From: Streptomyces sp. NBC_01264
GTDB taxonomy: Bacteria > Actinomycetota > Actinomycetes > Streptomycetales > Streptomycetaceae
Direction: 5' to 3'
Length of the DNA: 64,000 bases
NCBI RefSeq assembly: GCF_026340675.1
Contig: NZ_JAPEOX010000001.1
Location: 3,286,001-3,350,000 of the forward strand
Shown here: positions 1 to 9,476 of the stretch, one piece after another
Layout of the letters: each line of letters starts with the position of its first letter
How positions within the stretch are numbered: position 1 is the stretch's first letter
The notes under the pieces: generated by a model
Seen by the model: the letters and a program-made list of their open reading frames with translations, nothing else
What the model was told of the DNA's origin: nothing
The model's database searches: none
Made by a program: the position numbers and the translations under genes

Positions 1-2
1 GC

Positions 3-1202
3 CAGTCCACCCCCCTCCTCACCCGCCTGACGACACCCCCCCGGTCCGCCACCGGGGCACAGCCTCCGACCGAGGCCGGCCAGGGGTCCGGGGCGGAGCC
101 CCGGGCAGGGTCCGGGGCGCAGCCCCACGCGGGGTCCGGGGCGCAGCCCCAGGCTTCGGCCGGTACGGACCCCCGTAACGGTTCCCGGGCGCAGCACCAG
201 TCCGGCGCCGGGGCACAGCCTCCGGCCGAGGCCGGCCAGGGGTCCGGGGCGGAGCCCCGGGGAACGGGCGAAGGGTGGGTAGGGGACGGCCGCCTGCAGG
301 GCCCCCGCCCCGGCCTGCTCGCCCGGCTGCGCCGCCACCGCCTCCGCACCCCCCGACCCGCCCCGGCCGACCCCAACGGGACCACGGGGGCGACGGGGGC
401 CACCCCGGCCCCGGCGACGGTCAAGGCCGTCTCCCTCCGCCGCGGCCGCGCCGAAGTCCTCCGCGACATCAACCTCACCGTGGAGAAGGGCGAGACCATC
501 GCCCTGATGGGCCGCAACGGCGCCGGAAAGTCCACCCTCCTCGCCACCCTCATCGGCACCCTGGAGCCCACCACCGGCCAGGTCACCGTCAGCGGCCGCA
601 CCCCCCACCGCACGCCGCCCCCCGAGATGGTGACCCGCGTCGGCCTCGTCCCCCAGGAGCCCCGCGACCTCCTCTACGCCGACACCGTCGCAGCCGAGTG
701 CACCGCCGCCGACCACGACGCCGGCCAGGCGCCCGGCACCTGCCGTGCCCTCGTCGCCGCGCTCCTCCCCGACGTCCCCGACGACACCCATCCGCGCGAC
801 CTCTCCGAGGGCCAGCGCCTGGCCCTCGCCCTGGCCCTGGTCCTGACCGGCCGCCCGACCCTGCTGCTCCTCGACGAGCCGACCCGCGGCCTGGACTACG
901 CCGCCAAGGCCCGCCTCGTGGAGATCCTGCGCGGGCTCGCCGCCGACGGCCACGCCATCGTCCTGGCCACCCACGACGTGGAACTCGCCGCCGAACTGGC
1001 CCACCGCGTGGTGATCCTCGCCGGCGGCGAGATCGTCGCGGACGGCCCGACCGCCGAGGTCGTCGTCTCCTCCCCCGCCTTCGCCCCGCAGGTGGCCAAG
1101 ATCCTGGCCCCGGGCCACTGGCTCACGGTCTCCCAGGTCGAAGCGGCCCTCTCCGGCGGGCCCCTCTCCGGCGGGCCCCTCTCCGGCGGAGCCGCCTCAT
1201 GA
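3..1202 (+). CDS. ECF-type ABC transporter ATP-binding protein, 3' part (start lies before the window)
   Basis: The frame is open from base 3 to the stop at 1200, so about 399 C-terminal codons are visible and the real start is upstream. Visible residues ~140-395 form one ABC ATPase domain: Walker A GRNGAGKS (170-177), signature LSEGQ (267-271), Walker B LLLLDE followed by PTRGLD, and an H-loop ATHD. It should power uptake through the membrane protein encoded next, whose ATG overlaps this stop (ATGA). Double-ATPase fusions (CbiO/EcfA type) are common in Streptomyces, so this is probably the second ATPase half, joined by the Gly/Pro/Ala/Gln-rich linker of residues 1-139. A GTG at 480 is a possible start but would remove the strand before Walker A (VKAVSLRRGRAEVLRDINL). 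The C-terminus holds three copies of a 15-bp tandem repeat (LSGGP) near 1148-1195. The substrate is unknown. Confidence 0.8.
   Translation, partial: QSTPLLTRLTTPPRSATGAQPPTEAGQGSGAEPRAGSGAQPHAGSGAQPQASAGTDPRNGSRAQHQSGAGAQPPAEAGQGSGAEPRGTGEGWVGDGRLQGPRPGLLARLRRHRLRTPRPAPADPNGTTGATGATPAPATVKAVSLRRGRAEVLRDINLTVEKGETIALMGRNGAGKSTLLATLIGTLEPTTGQVTVSGRTPHRTPPPEMVTRVGLVPQEPRDLLYADTVAAECTAADHDAGQAPGTCRALVAALLPDVPDDTHPRDLSEGQRLALALALVLTGRPTLLLLDEPTRGLDYAAKARLVEILRGLAADGHAIVLATHDVELAAELAHRVVILAGGEIVADGPTAEVVVSSPAFAPQVAKILAPGHWLTVSQVEAALSGGPLSGGPLSGGAAS
51..260. repeat. Streptomyces short intergenic-type repeats inside the ABC ATPase linker
   Basis: A 54-bp stretch at 51-104 recurs at 207-260 with only two differences. 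The motif GGTCCGGGGCGSAGCCCC occurs four times (about 84-102, 109-126, 132-150 and 240-258). The same motif appears in ordinary intergenic DNA at 6244-6263, followed there too by GGGGAACGGGCG. All four copies here lie in a frame that stays open from base 3, where they are read as GSGAEP / GSGAQP peptides. Confidence 0.8.
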
Positions 1203-2083
1203 GCACCTCCGCCCCGACCCCCCACCCCCGTTCCCGCCCCCTCCGCATCGGCCCCCGCGCCGCCGCCGCCCTGGTCCTCGTCACCCTCATCGGCATCGCC
1301 GCCTTCGGCTGGCCGCTCCTCGCCGACCGCCAGTCCGGCGTCGCCCACTCCCAGGACGCCCCCTGGCTCTTCGCGGCCCTGCTCCCCCTCCTGGTCGGGG
1401 TGGTCGTCGCGACCATCGCCGACGACGGGATGGACGCCAAGGCCGTCGCCATGCTCGGCGTACTGGCCGCGGTCGGGGCCGTGCTGCGCCCCCTCGGTGC
1501 CGGTACGACCGGCCTGGAGCCCATGTTCTTCCTGATGGTGCTGAGCGGCCGGGTCCTCGGCCCGGGCTTCGGTTTCGTCCTGGGCGCGGTCACGATGTTC
1601 GCGTCGGCCCTGCTCACGGGCGGTGTCGGGCCGTGGATGCCGTTCCAGATGCTGGCCCTGGCCTGGTTCTCGCTGGGCGCCGGGCTGCTGCCGGGTCCGG
1701 ACCGGATCCGGGGGCGGGCCGAGCTGGCGATGCTCGCGCTGTACGGCTTCCTCGGCTCGTTCGCGTACGGCACGATCATGAACCTTCAGGGCTGGGTGAT
1801 CCTTCAGGGCATGGACCAGGGCATCGCCTTCCACCCCGGGGACCCGGTCCCGGCGAACCTCGTGCGCTTCCTCGCGTACTGCCTGGCGACCTCGCTGGGC
1901 TGGGACCTGGGCCGGGCCGCGCTGACCGTCGTACTGACCCTCACGCTCGGCGGGACCCTGCTGAAGGCGTTGCGGCGGGCGACGAGGAAAGCGGCGTTCA
2001 ACGCGCCCGTGGCCTTCGATCCGGGGGCCGCGAACGCCCCGAAACCTTCTCCCGAGAGGGGTACGGGTAGCCACGGAGGGTGA
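1199..2083 (+). CDS. ECF transporter S component / membrane subunit
   Basis: A 294-residue integral membrane protein starting at the ATG that overlaps the upstream ATPase stop, so the two are translationally coupled. After a short basic N-terminus there are about six hydrophobic segments, including AALVLVTLIGIAAFGWPLL, a segment around 55-75, the GPGFGFVLGAVTMFASALLTGG region, and YGFLGSFAYGTIMNLQGW. The conserved-looking middle block (FMVLSGRVLGPGFGF) matches the style of ECF substrate-specific proteins of Streptomyces. It would bind a vitamin- or metal-like substrate and pair with the adjacent ATPase and a T component located elsewhere, probably upstream of the window. The substrate cannot be read from the sequence. 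The tail after residue ~255 is polar and low in complexity. Confidence 0.75.
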   Translation: MSTSAPTPHPRSRPLRIGPRAAAALVLVTLIGIAAFGWPLLADRQSGVAHSQDAPWLFAALLPLLVGVVVATIADDGMDAKAVAMLGVLAAVGAVLRPLGAGTTGLEPMFFLMVLSGRVLGPGFGFVLGAVTMFASALLTGGVGPWMPFQMLALAWFSLGAGLLPGPDRIRGRAELAMLALYGFLGSFAYGTIMNLQGWVILQGMDQGIAFHPGDPVPANLVRFLAYCLATSLGWDLGRAALTVVLTLTLGGTLLKALRRATRKAAFNAPVAFDPGAANAPKPSPERGTGSHGG

Positions 2084-2416
2084 GATCCGGGCCCCCCGGC
2101 GGTGACCCGCCCCACAGGACCTAGGTCACATACGAAGCGGGATAGTAGTCCTTAGGCGTCCCGCACCCACCCCCACGCACCACTCCCCACCAGCGGTGAT
2201 GTCGTCCCGCCCCAAAGGGGGTCGTTGCACCCGGGCTGCGAGGACCACTAGTAAGAGGGGGCGTTGCCGGGCGGGCTCTACCCCCGTAGAACTGGATGAG
2301 TCGCAGGGCGGACGGAGGTCCCCCGGATCCCCGCTCCCGCTGACGAACCCCTTTTCTTCACGTGAGTGGCTCATCCATGCCTGCGACTGCCCTTGTCTCC
2401 TTCGGAAGGTCCGTCC
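2084..2416 (+). other. 333-bp leader region of the transglycosylase-like gene, no gene seen
   Basis: No ORF here has coding character. The stretch 2250-2350 is G-run and C-run rich (for example GAGGGGGCG near 2256 and CTACCCCCG near 2279) and could fold. A structured 5' leader is plausible because Streptomyces cell-wall hydrolase genes often carry one, but no specific riboswitch consensus is recognisable by eye. Confidence 0.35.
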
Positions 2417-2821
2417 GTGTCCACCACTGTCATCCGCCGCATCGCCGCTTCGAAGAAGACCCTCGCGGGTACCGTCCTCGCCCTGGGCGTCGCCGGTTCC
2501 ATGCTGGCCGCGGTTCCCGCGCAGGCCGCCCCGCTGAGTGCCAAGGCGATCGCCCAGCAGATGATCAAGGACCCGGCGCAGTTCGCGGCCTTCAACAACA
2601 TCGTGTCCCGTGAGAGTGGCTGGGACCACACCGCCACGAACTCCTCCTCGGGCGCCTACGGCCTGGTCCAGGCCCTGCCGGCCTCGAAGATGTCCTCGGC
2701 GGGCTCGGACTGGAAGACCAACCCGGCCACCCAGATCAAGTGGGGCCTGGACTACATGAACTCCCGCTACGGCAGCCCCGAGGGCGCCTGGACCTTCTGG
2801 CAGAACCACCACTGGTACTAA
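2417..2821 (+). CDS. Secreted transglycosylase/lysozyme-like protein
   Basis: A 134-residue exported protein. The GTG at 2417 is chosen because GGAAGG sits seven bases upstream and the product then begins with a clean signal peptide (RRIAASKK, a hydrophobic stretch, then AVPAQA-A). An upstream in-frame ATG at 2366 would spoil this N-terminus. The mature part has the compact SLT/lysozyme-like pattern: IVSRESGWDHTATNSSSGAYGLVQ (catalytic-type Glu in ESGW followed by the GAYGLVQ block), then WGLDYMNSRYGSPEGAWTFWQ. It probably cleaves peptidoglycan glycan strands outside the membrane, as in resuscitation-promoting and small lytic proteins of actinobacteria. It lacks the usual additional LysM or linker domains, so it is a minimal single-domain form. 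Confidence 0.75.
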   Translation: MSTTVIRRIAASKKTLAGTVLALGVAGSMLAAVPAQAAPLSAKAIAQQMIKDPAQFAAFNNIVSRESGWDHTATNSSSGAYGLVQALPASKMSSAGSDWKTNPATQIKWGLDYMNSRYGSPEGAWTFWQNHHWY

Positions 2822-2858
2822 ACCACCAGCGGCAGCGGCCAAAGCAGCACGCGCACAT

Positions 2859-2909
2859 GCGAAGGCCCCGGCGGCCGACCTCCCCAGGTCCGGCCTCCGG
2901 GGCCTTCGC
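2859..2909. terminator. Bidirectional terminator
   Basis: A 13-bp perfect stem GCGAAGGCCCCGG (2859-2871) pairs with 2897-2909. The loop can itself pair (ACCT/AGGT, GGCC/GGCC). It lies between the convergent transglycosylase and thiolase genes. Confidence 0.85.
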
Positions 2910-2948
2910 GATCCCATCCCACAGGGTCCAAAGGCGGCGCAGCAGGTG

Positions 2949-4163
<1,215 letters not shown>

Positions 4164-4211
4164 CTAGCGCGCCTCAGCTGACGGGCGGGCCGTCCCGGCG
4201 CCCCACCCTAA

Positions 4212-4227
4212 CTAGTACGCGTTCTAG
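4212..4227. promoter_or_regulatory. KstR-like operator candidate 1
   Basis: CTAGTACGCGTTCTAG is palindromic at 14 of 16 positions. Its core matches the KstR/TetR steroid-regulator pattern TnnAACnnGTTnnA with one mismatch. It lies upstream of the thiolase start. Confidence 0.5.
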
Positions 4228-4332
4228 TTCTCCCCGCAGTCTTATGACCAGAACACCCGGTACGCAAGGGTCTTGCACGCGGCTTCCACGGATTCCACAC
4301 GCAACAGTTGGCGCGGGGCCCCTTGTCACTTC

Positions 4333-4347
4333 TAGAACTCGTTACTA
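4333..4347. promoter_or_regulatory. KstR-like operator candidate 2
   Basis: TAGAACTCGTTACTA has both half sites (AAC, GTT) of the steroid-regulator motif, with one extra base in the right flank. It lies 47 bp before the P450 start. Confidence 0.45.
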
Positions 4348-4393
4348 CCTTCAAGCCAACTTCTGATGGGCCGTCAGACTCTGGAGCCGCCCG

Positions 4394-5638
4394 ATGACCT
4401 GCCCCGCACTGCCCGAAGGCTTCGACGCCACCGACCCGGACGTGCTCCAAGACCGGGTCCCCTACCCCGAGTTCGCTCAGCTGCGGCAGACCGCACCCGT
4501 GTGGTGGTGCCCGCAGCCGCGGGGCATCACCGGCTTCGACGACGAGGGGTACTGGGCCGTCACCCGGCACGCGGACGTCAAGTACATCTCCACGCACCCG
4601 GAGCTGTTCTCCTCCACCACGAACACGGCGATCATCCGCTTCAACGAGCACATCCGGCGCGAGACCATAGATGCCCAGCGACTGATCATGTTGAACATGG
4701 ATCCGCCGGAACACACCCGCGTACGCCAGATCGTGCAGCGCGGCTTCACCCCGCGGGCCATCCGCGGGCTGGAGGACGCCCTGCGCGACCGGGCCCGCAA
4801 GATCGTCGCGGAGGCCCTCGAAACCTCGGCCGACGGAAGCTTCGACTTCGTCACCCAGGTCGCGTGCGAACTGCCCCTCCAGGCCATCGCCGAGCTGATC
4901 GGCGTACCGCAGGAGGACCGCTCGCGGATCTTCGACTGGTCGAACAAGATGATCGCGTACGACGACCCGGAGTACGCGATCACCGCCGAGGTCGGCGGCA
5001 ACGCCGCGGCGGAGCTCATCGGTTACGCGATGAACCTGTCCGCCGCCCGCAAGGAGTGTCCGGCCAAGGACATCGTCACGCAGCTGGTGGCCGCGGAGGG
5101 CCAGGGCAACCTGGGCTCCGACGAGTTCGGCTTCTTCGTCCTCCTGCTGGCCGTCGCGGGCAACGAGACCACCCGCAACGCCATCAGCCACGGCATGCAC
5201 GCCTTCCTGACCCACCCCGAGCAGTGGGAGCTGTACAAGGCGACCCGGCCCTCCACCGCCGCCGAGGAGATCGTCCGCTGGGCCACCCCCGTGGTGTCCT
5301 TCCAGCGCACCGCCACCCAGGACACCGAACTGGGCGGGCAGAAGATCAAGGCCGGCGACCGCGTCGGCATGTTCTACTCCTCCGCCAACCACGACCCCGA
5401 GGTCTTCACCGACCCCGACCGCTTCGACATCACCCGCGACCCCAACCCCCACATGGGCTTCGGCGGCGGCGGCCCGCACTTCTGCCTCGGCAAGTCGCTG
5501 GCCATCATGGAGATCGACCTGATGTTCAACGCCCTGGCCGACGCCCTGCCCGACCTCCACCTCGTCGGCGAGGGCCCGCGCCGGCTGCGCGCTGCCTGGC
5601 TGAACGGCATCAAGGAACTCCGGGTCAGCCACGGCTGA
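4394..5638 (+). CDS. cyp125: Cytochrome P450, CYP125-like steroid C26/C27 monooxygenase
   Basis: A 414-residue soluble P450. Landmarks: I-helix AGNETT (residues 255-260), ExxR in the EEIVRW segment, and heme-binding FGGGGPHFCLG with the axial Cys at residue 364. N-terminal and middle blocks (RGITGFDDEGYWAVTRHADV, NMDPPEHTRVRQIVQRGFTP) are characteristic of the CYP125 family, which oxidises the terminal carbon of the cholesterol side chain. It needs ferredoxin and reductase partners encoded elsewhere. It is transcribed divergently from a FadA5-like thiolase, and the 275-bp gap carries two KstR-like dyads. The ATG at 4394 lacks a strong Shine-Dalgarno. An ATG at 4366 is in another frame and not relevant. 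Confidence 0.88.
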   Translation: MTCPALPEGFDATDPDVLQDRVPYPEFAQLRQTAPVWWCPQPRGITGFDDEGYWAVTRHADVKYISTHPELFSSTTNTAIIRFNEHIRRETIDAQRLIMLNMDPPEHTRVRQIVQRGFTPRAIRGLEDALRDRARKIVAEALETSADGSFDFVTQVACELPLQAIAELIGVPQEDRSRIFDWSNKMIAYDDPEYAITAEVGGNAAAELIGYAMNLSAARKECPAKDIVTQLVAAEGQGNLGSDEFGFFVLLLAVAGNETTRNAISHGMHAFLTHPEQWELYKATRPSTAAEEIVRWATPVVSFQRTATQDTELGGQKIKAGDRVGMFYSSANHDPEVFTDPDRFDITRDPNPHMGFGGGGPHFCLGKSLAIMEIDLMFNALADALPDLHLVGEGPRRLRAAWLNGIKELRVSHG

Positions 5639-5649
5639 CCCGTGATCCA

Positions 5650-5691
5650 GGACGGCAGGGGCCCACCTCCCACGCCCAGCCCCTGCCGTCC
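5650..5691 (+). terminator. Terminator after the P450 gene
   Basis: A 13-bp perfect stem GGACGGCAGGGGC (5650-5662) pairs with 5679-5691 around a 16-nt loop, 12 bases after the P450 stop. Confidence 0.8.
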
Positions 5692-5782
5692 CTCGGTTGT
5701 TACCCGCCGGTCACCGGTCGTTATCATCCCGCCACCTTCGGGATCATTGCCTTGGCGGCGGGCCGGACCCCAGACTGCCCGG

Positions 5783-6133
5783 ATGAACCTCGATGACCCC
5801 AGCGCGAGACGTTGGCAGCGGCTGCCCACGACGTGGCAGCGGATGGTCGATCTCGGCGATGGGTCCGAGCCCATGAGCCAGGGGGTCCTGGCCCTCATCG
5901 AGGCCGCCCGCGAAGAGCCGGAACTGCGCCGCCTCTACCCGTACACCAGCCACTTCACCCTGTGGTTCAGCGCCTCCGCGGGCCACCCCTTCGCCGTGAC
6001 CGCCCCGGCAGTGGAACCCCTCCCCAACGGCCGCTTCCGCGTCCGCGGCCCCCGCCAAACCACCGTCCTCGGCGAAGCCGACACGGCCCGGGCGGCGATA
6101 GCCCTGGTGGTGGCGAACCTGCCGGCGGAATAG
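5783..6133 (+). CDS. Small conserved Streptomyces protein of unknown function
   Basis: A 116-residue soluble protein starting at ATG 5783. An earlier in-frame ATG at 5642 would read through the preceding terminator and is rejected. The segment ARRWQRLPTTWQRMV is followed by a region with LYPYTSHFTLWFSA and a C-terminal stretch ARAAIALVVANLPA. The style recalls the short Streptomyces proteins grouped as DUF6193 (linked to natural-product loci), but this is recognition by eye only. There is no signal peptide or membrane segment. It stands alone between terminators. Confidence 0.6.
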   Translation: MNLDDPSARRWQRLPTTWQRMVDLGDGSEPMSQGVLALIEAAREEPELRRLYPYTSHFTLWFSASAGHPFAVTAPAVEPLPNGRFRVRGPRQTTVLGEADTARAAIALVVANLPAE

Positions 6134-6383
6134 CCGAACCCAAGGGCCGACCCACTCCAGCCCCGCCGTGCCAAAACCAGCCCCTCCGGCGTTTGAGGAG
6201 CGGGAGCCCGGGGGTAGCGCCCCCGCAACACTGCCGCACGGGCGGGGTCCGGGGCGCAGCCCCGGGGAACGGGCGCAGCCCGAGCAGGGGACAGCCCCGC
6301 AGGGCCCGCCGCACCCTCCACCCCACGCCCCCGAGTGGCGCGAGCCACCCCACGGGCGGATCCTGACAGAACGCGGCGATCCA
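6134..6383. other. Intergenic region with Streptomyces short repeat
   Basis: No coding signal. The motif GGGGTCCGGGGCGCAGCCCC lies at 6244-6263, followed by GGGGAACGGGCG, matching the copies inside the ABC linker at the left end of the window. Confidence 0.6.
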
Positions 6384-6436
6384 TCGCGAAGGGGTGCCGG
6401 GGCGGGCTGCTACACCGCCCCGGCACCCCTTCGCGA
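6384..6436. terminator. Strong hairpin terminator
   Basis: A 22-bp perfect stem: TCGCGAAGGGGTGCCGGGGC begins at 6384, and the arm 6384-6405 pairs with 6415-6436 around a 9-nt loop. It sits just past the stop of the leftward GT87-PAP2 gene and probably serves both directions. Confidence 0.85.
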
Positions 6437-6450
6437 CCCGACCGCCCCGG

Positions 6451-8496
6451 TCAGGCCCTCGTCCGCTCCGCGGACCCCGCGGACCCCGCGGACCCCACCC
6501 CGACCCGCTCCGGCCGCCGCGGCCTCGGCACGGAAACCCCGGCCGGCACGGCATCGCCCCGAGGGCCCGACAGTACGTACACGAGCCCGAACCCCGCCCC
6601 GACGACCACCGCGCCGCCGACCGCGTCGAGCACCCAGTGGTTGGCGGTCGCGACGATCGCGCACACGGTGATCGTCGGGTGCAGCACGCCGAGCAGCTTC
6701 TGCCACCCCTTCGGCGCGATCGTCACGATCACGATCCCGCACCACAGCGACCAGCCGAAGTGCAGCGAGGGCATCGCCGCGTACTGGTTGGAGATCGCGG
6801 TCATGGCCCCGTAGCTCGGGTTCGCCAGATCCTGCACCCCGTGCACGGTGTCGACGAACCCCAGCCCGGGCATCAGCCGCGGCGGCGCCAGCGGGTACAG
6901 CCAGAAACCTATGAGCGCCAGCACGGTCGCCAGGCCCAGCGAGGCCCGCGCCCAGCGGTAGTCCTTGGGGCGGCGCCAGTAGAGGACGGCGAGTATCCCC
7001 AGCGGAACCACGAAGTGGAACGACGTGTAGTAGAAGTTGAAGAACGCCTCCACCCACGGCACGCTCACCACCGCATGGTTCACGGCGTGCTCGATGTCGA
7101 TGCCGAGCGCCTTCTCGATCCCGTGGATCTGGCTCCCGTTGCCCTCCGCCAGGCTCCGGCTGGTGGGCGCGGCGGCCCGGATGTGCGAGTACAGCGAGTA
7201 CCCGACCCGTATCAGGAGCAGTTCCAGCAGCAGGTTCGGACGCGACAGCACCCGCCGCCAGAACGGCAGCAGCGGCACCCGCGCCCACCGCGCGGGCGCG
7301 GGCCGGCCGTAGGCCGTGGGGACCGGCTCGCGCCAGTACGGGGAGGAGCGCGGCAGGAACGGCACCGCGCAGGCCGCCGCGAGGGCCGCGAGCAGCAGCA
7401 CGTTGTCCCGTACGGGAGCCAGCGCGACCAGATTGGGCAGCAGCACGTCGCTCGGCAGGGTCATGGCGAGGACCACCGCCACCGGCCACACCGGCCGGTC
7501 GGCGGCCCGCTTGCCGACCTTGCCGGCGACCGCGAGCAGCACCCACAGCAGCTGGTGGCGCCAGCCCGTCGGGGACACGGCGACGGCCACGCAGCCGGTG
7601 ATCGCGACGGCGAGCAGCAGCTGGCCGTCCCGCGCGTAGCGGGCCGCACGGCGCAGGCCGATCCAGACGATCGGGGCCGCGAGGGCGGCGTAGAGCAGGA
7701 TCTCGCCGGGGCCGGACAGGCCCAGGCGCAGCAGGGCGCCGTGTACGGACTGGTTGGTGAGGCTGTCGGGTGCGCCGCCGAGGCCGGTGCCGGCCAGGTG
7801 CTGGACCCAGTACGTCCACGAGTCGCCGGGCAGGGCGGCCCAGGACAGCGCGGCGGCGCCGGTGAAGGTCAGGGCCGCTGAGCGCGCGGTGGTCCTGCGT
7901 CCGGACAGCCACATCAGCGGTGCGAAGAGCAGCAGCGCGGGCTGGAGAGCCGCGGCCAGGCCGATCAGGAACCCGGAGGGGCGCTCGCTCGGGACCCGGA
8001 ACACGGCGAGGAGCACCAGCAGCACCGGCAGCACGGCGGTCTGCCCCGGCAGCGCGGCCTCACGGACCGGTAGCGAGACCATCATCAGCCCGACGAGCAC
8101 GGGCGCGGCGAGCAGCGCGGTGCGCCGGGGCACGGGGTCGGGCAGGGCGCGCGCGGCGACCAGCCCGACGGCCGCGACGAGCAGCAGGGTCACGCAGGTC
8201 CAGGCCACCTCCAGGGAGGGCGCGGCGAGGCCCAGGAGGGGTTTGAGGACCAGCCCCGCGAAGGGGGTCCCGGTGAACTGGCCGCTGGTGTAGAGCGAGC
8301 CCGGCAGGCCGCCCGGGAGGTGGAAGCCTCCGAGCCACTCGCCCGGTGGCACGCGCAGCACGACCGAGGCCTGCCTGACGGCCAGCAGCAGGGCCAGCGC
8401 CCACAGCATGAGGCGCGCCGCCCCGAGTCTTCCGCCGCTACCGCCTATGACCCCGGCATGTCCGTTCGCACCACTGTGCTCCGCCGCGTTCGCCAC
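6451..8496 (-). CDS. Bifunctional glycosyltransferase family 87 / PAP2 phosphatase membrane protein
   Basis: A 681-residue polytopic membrane protein. Residues ~30-370 look like a GT87/GT-C polyprenyl-phosphate-sugar transferase: many TM helices, an extracytoplasmic loop after TM1 (PGEWLGGFHLPGG), and a helix with SPTGWRHQLLW. Residues ~420-650 form a PAP2_3 (Aur1-like) phosphatase: the KxxxxxxRP-type part is degenerate, but YPLAPPRLMP, YAAMPSLHFGW (catalytic PSLH) and TANHWVLDAVGG (catalytic His) are all visible. This fusion is a known streptomycete architecture whose substrate is not established. A lipid-linked sugar or phosphoinositol lipid is likely. The C-terminus ends in a 9-bp tandem repeat (GSAGSAGSA). 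Confidence 0.82.
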   Translation of the reverse strand: MANAAEHSGANGHAGVIGGSGGRLGAARLMLWALALLLAVRQASVVLRVPPGEWLGGFHLPGGLPGSLYTSGQFTGTPFAGLVLKPLLGLAAPSLEVAWTCVTLLLVAAVGLVAARALPDPVPRRTALLAAPVLVGLMMVSLPVREAALPGQTAVLPVLLVLLAVFRVPSERPSGFLIGLAAALQPALLLFAPLMWLSGRRTTARSAALTFTGAAALSWAALPGDSWTYWVQHLAGTGLGGAPDSLTNQSVHGALLRLGLSGPGEILLYAALAAPIVWIGLRRAARYARDGQLLLAVAITGCVAVAVSPTGWRHQLLWVLLAVAGKVGKRAADRPVWPVAVVLAMTLPSDVLLPNLVALAPVRDNVLLLAALAAACAVPFLPRSSPYWREPVPTAYGRPAPARWARVPLLPFWRRVLSRPNLLLELLLIRVGYSLYSHIRAAAPTSRSLAEGNGSQIHGIEKALGIDIEHAVNHAVVSVPWVEAFFNFYYTSFHFVVPLGILAVLYWRRPKDYRWARASLGLATVLALIGFWLYPLAPPRLMPGLGFVDTVHGVQDLANPSYGAMTAISNQYAAMPSLHFGWSLWCGIVIVTIAPKGWQKLLGVLHPTITVCAIVATANHWVLDAVGGAVVVGAGFGLVYVLSGPRGDAVPAGVSVPRPRRPERVGVGSAGSAGSAERTRA

Positions 8497-8610
8497 GCCT
8501 CGCCGGCCTCCCGCCCTGTTGACTGCAACCCCGACTTCGCCTGGCTGCCGCGTTTCGTACTGCGTTTCATACCGCGCGCTTCATTTACCCGGACGACGAT
8601 ATCCCCCGCG

Positions 8611-8631
8611 CGATACCTAGGATGGCGTGCA
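8611..8631 (+). promoter_or_regulatory. Possible leaderless promoter
   Basis: TAGGAT near 8617-8622 fits a -10 hexamer about eight bases before ATG 8631. No Shine-Dalgarno precedes that ATG, so transcription may begin at or next to the start codon. Confidence 0.35.
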
Positions 8632-8993
8632 TGAGCATCGTGAAGATCAACGCCCTCACCGTCCCGGACGAACAGCGCGAGGTTCTGGAGCAGCGGTTCG
8701 CCTCCCGCGCCGGCTCCGTGGAGAACTCGGACGGCTTCGAATGGTTCGAGCTGCTGCGGCCCGTCGAGGGGACCGACCAGTATCTCGTGTACACGCGGTG
8801 GCGTTCCGAGGAGGACTTCCAGGCGTGGATGGAGGGGCCCATGAAGGCGGCCCACCAGGGTGGCGGCGCGGGCGGCGCGGCGGGCGGCCCGGCGGGCTCC
8901 GAGGGCGGCGCGGAGCGGCCGAAGCCCGCTGCCACGGGCTCGACGGTGTGGTCGTTCGAGGTCGTGCAGCAGGCGGCGCCGAAGCGGGGCTGA
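8631..8993 (+). CDS. Antibiotic biosynthesis monooxygenase (ABM) domain protein
   Basis: A 120-residue protein with a ferredoxin-like ABM fold: MSIVKINALTVPDEQREVLEQRF, then FEWFELLRPVEGTDQYLVYTRWRSEEDFQAWM, and the closing WSFEVVQQ strand. A Gly/Ala-rich insert (GGGAGGAAGGPAGSEGG) breaks the fold before the last strand. Family members include cofactor-free monooxygenases and heme-degrading IsdG/MhuD proteins. The conserved Trp of the TRWRSEEDFQAW block is present. No operon partner is visible, so its substrate is unknown. The ATG at 8631 is preferred over 8622 because the family begins at MSIVKIN. Confidence 0.75.
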   Translation: MSIVKINALTVPDEQREVLEQRFASRAGSVENSDGFEWFELLRPVEGTDQYLVYTRWRSEEDFQAWMEGPMKAAHQGGGAGGAAGGPAGSEGGAERPKPAATGSTVWSFEVVQQAAPKRG

Positions 8994-9000
8994 CCTACGG

Positions 9001-9034
9001 AGAGGGTCCCGGAGCCGTGGCTCCGGGACCCTCT
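9001..9034 (+). terminator. Terminator after the ABM gene
   Basis: A 16-bp perfect stem AGAGGGTCCCGGAGCC (9001-9016) pairs with 9019-9034 around a 2-nt loop, followed by TTGCTT. Confidence 0.9.
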
Positions 9035-9071
9035 TTGCTTCGCTTCCGACTTTCCTTCGCTTCCGTCCGGC

Positions 9072-9476
9072 TCAGCTCCAGAAGGCGTCCATCTCGTCGA
9101 TGTCCTCGATGCAGACGTCGAGGTCGCTGATCTTCCCGCCGACGATCGTGAAGAAGATGCCCTCGTGGATCTCCATCCCGCGGTCGCCGCGATCGGCGCG
9201 CGTTGTGTGGAAACTCATGACGTGGCCGCGGCCGTCCGCGAGCAGTTTGTCCAAGTGGAGCCGCATGGTGCCGTGCGTCTCCTCTCCCATCCGGCGGTAG
9301 AGGTCGAGCACGGCCTCGCGCCCCTTGTGGTGCCCGGAGATGGGGCTGCTGCCGGGGACGTGCTGGATGACGTCGGCCGTCATCATCGTGCTCAGCTTCT
9401 CCATGTCGCCCTGGCCGAAAGCCTCGTAGCCGCGGCGGATCAGGGCACAGTCAGGATGCTCCGACATGACGGTCAC
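9072..9476 (-). CDS. SnoaL-like / nuclear transport factor 2-fold protein
   Basis: A 134-residue protein of the NTF2-like superfamily: ALIRRGYEAFGQGDMEKLSTMMTADVIQHVPGSSPISGHHKGREAVLDLYRRM, then a strand-rich half ending IFFTIVGGKISDLDVCIED. Such proteins are small-molecule isomerases, hydrolases or binding modules; the active-site residues are too variable to assign one. A second ATG at 9467 is also possible. It is divergent from the GNAT gene. Confidence 0.7.
   Translation of the reverse strand: MTVMSEHPDCALIRRGYEAFGQGDMEKLSTMMTADVIQHVPGSSPISGHHKGREAVLDLYRRMGEETHGTMRLHLDKLLADGRGHVMSFHTTRADRGDRGMEIHEGIFFTIVGGKISDLDVCIEDIDEMDAFWS

Noticed and set aside
275..1198. Long open frame running upstream of the ECF membrane gene
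   Set aside because: It is a Pro/Arg/His-rich shadow of the ABC ATPase frame. The membrane protein starts at the ATG overlapping the ATPase stop.
2100..2416. Cyclic-di-AMP (ydaO-type) riboswitch before the transglycosylase gene
   Set aside because: The gene type and long leader fit, but I cannot find the conserved blocks of that riboswitch class by eye. A covariance-model search would decide.
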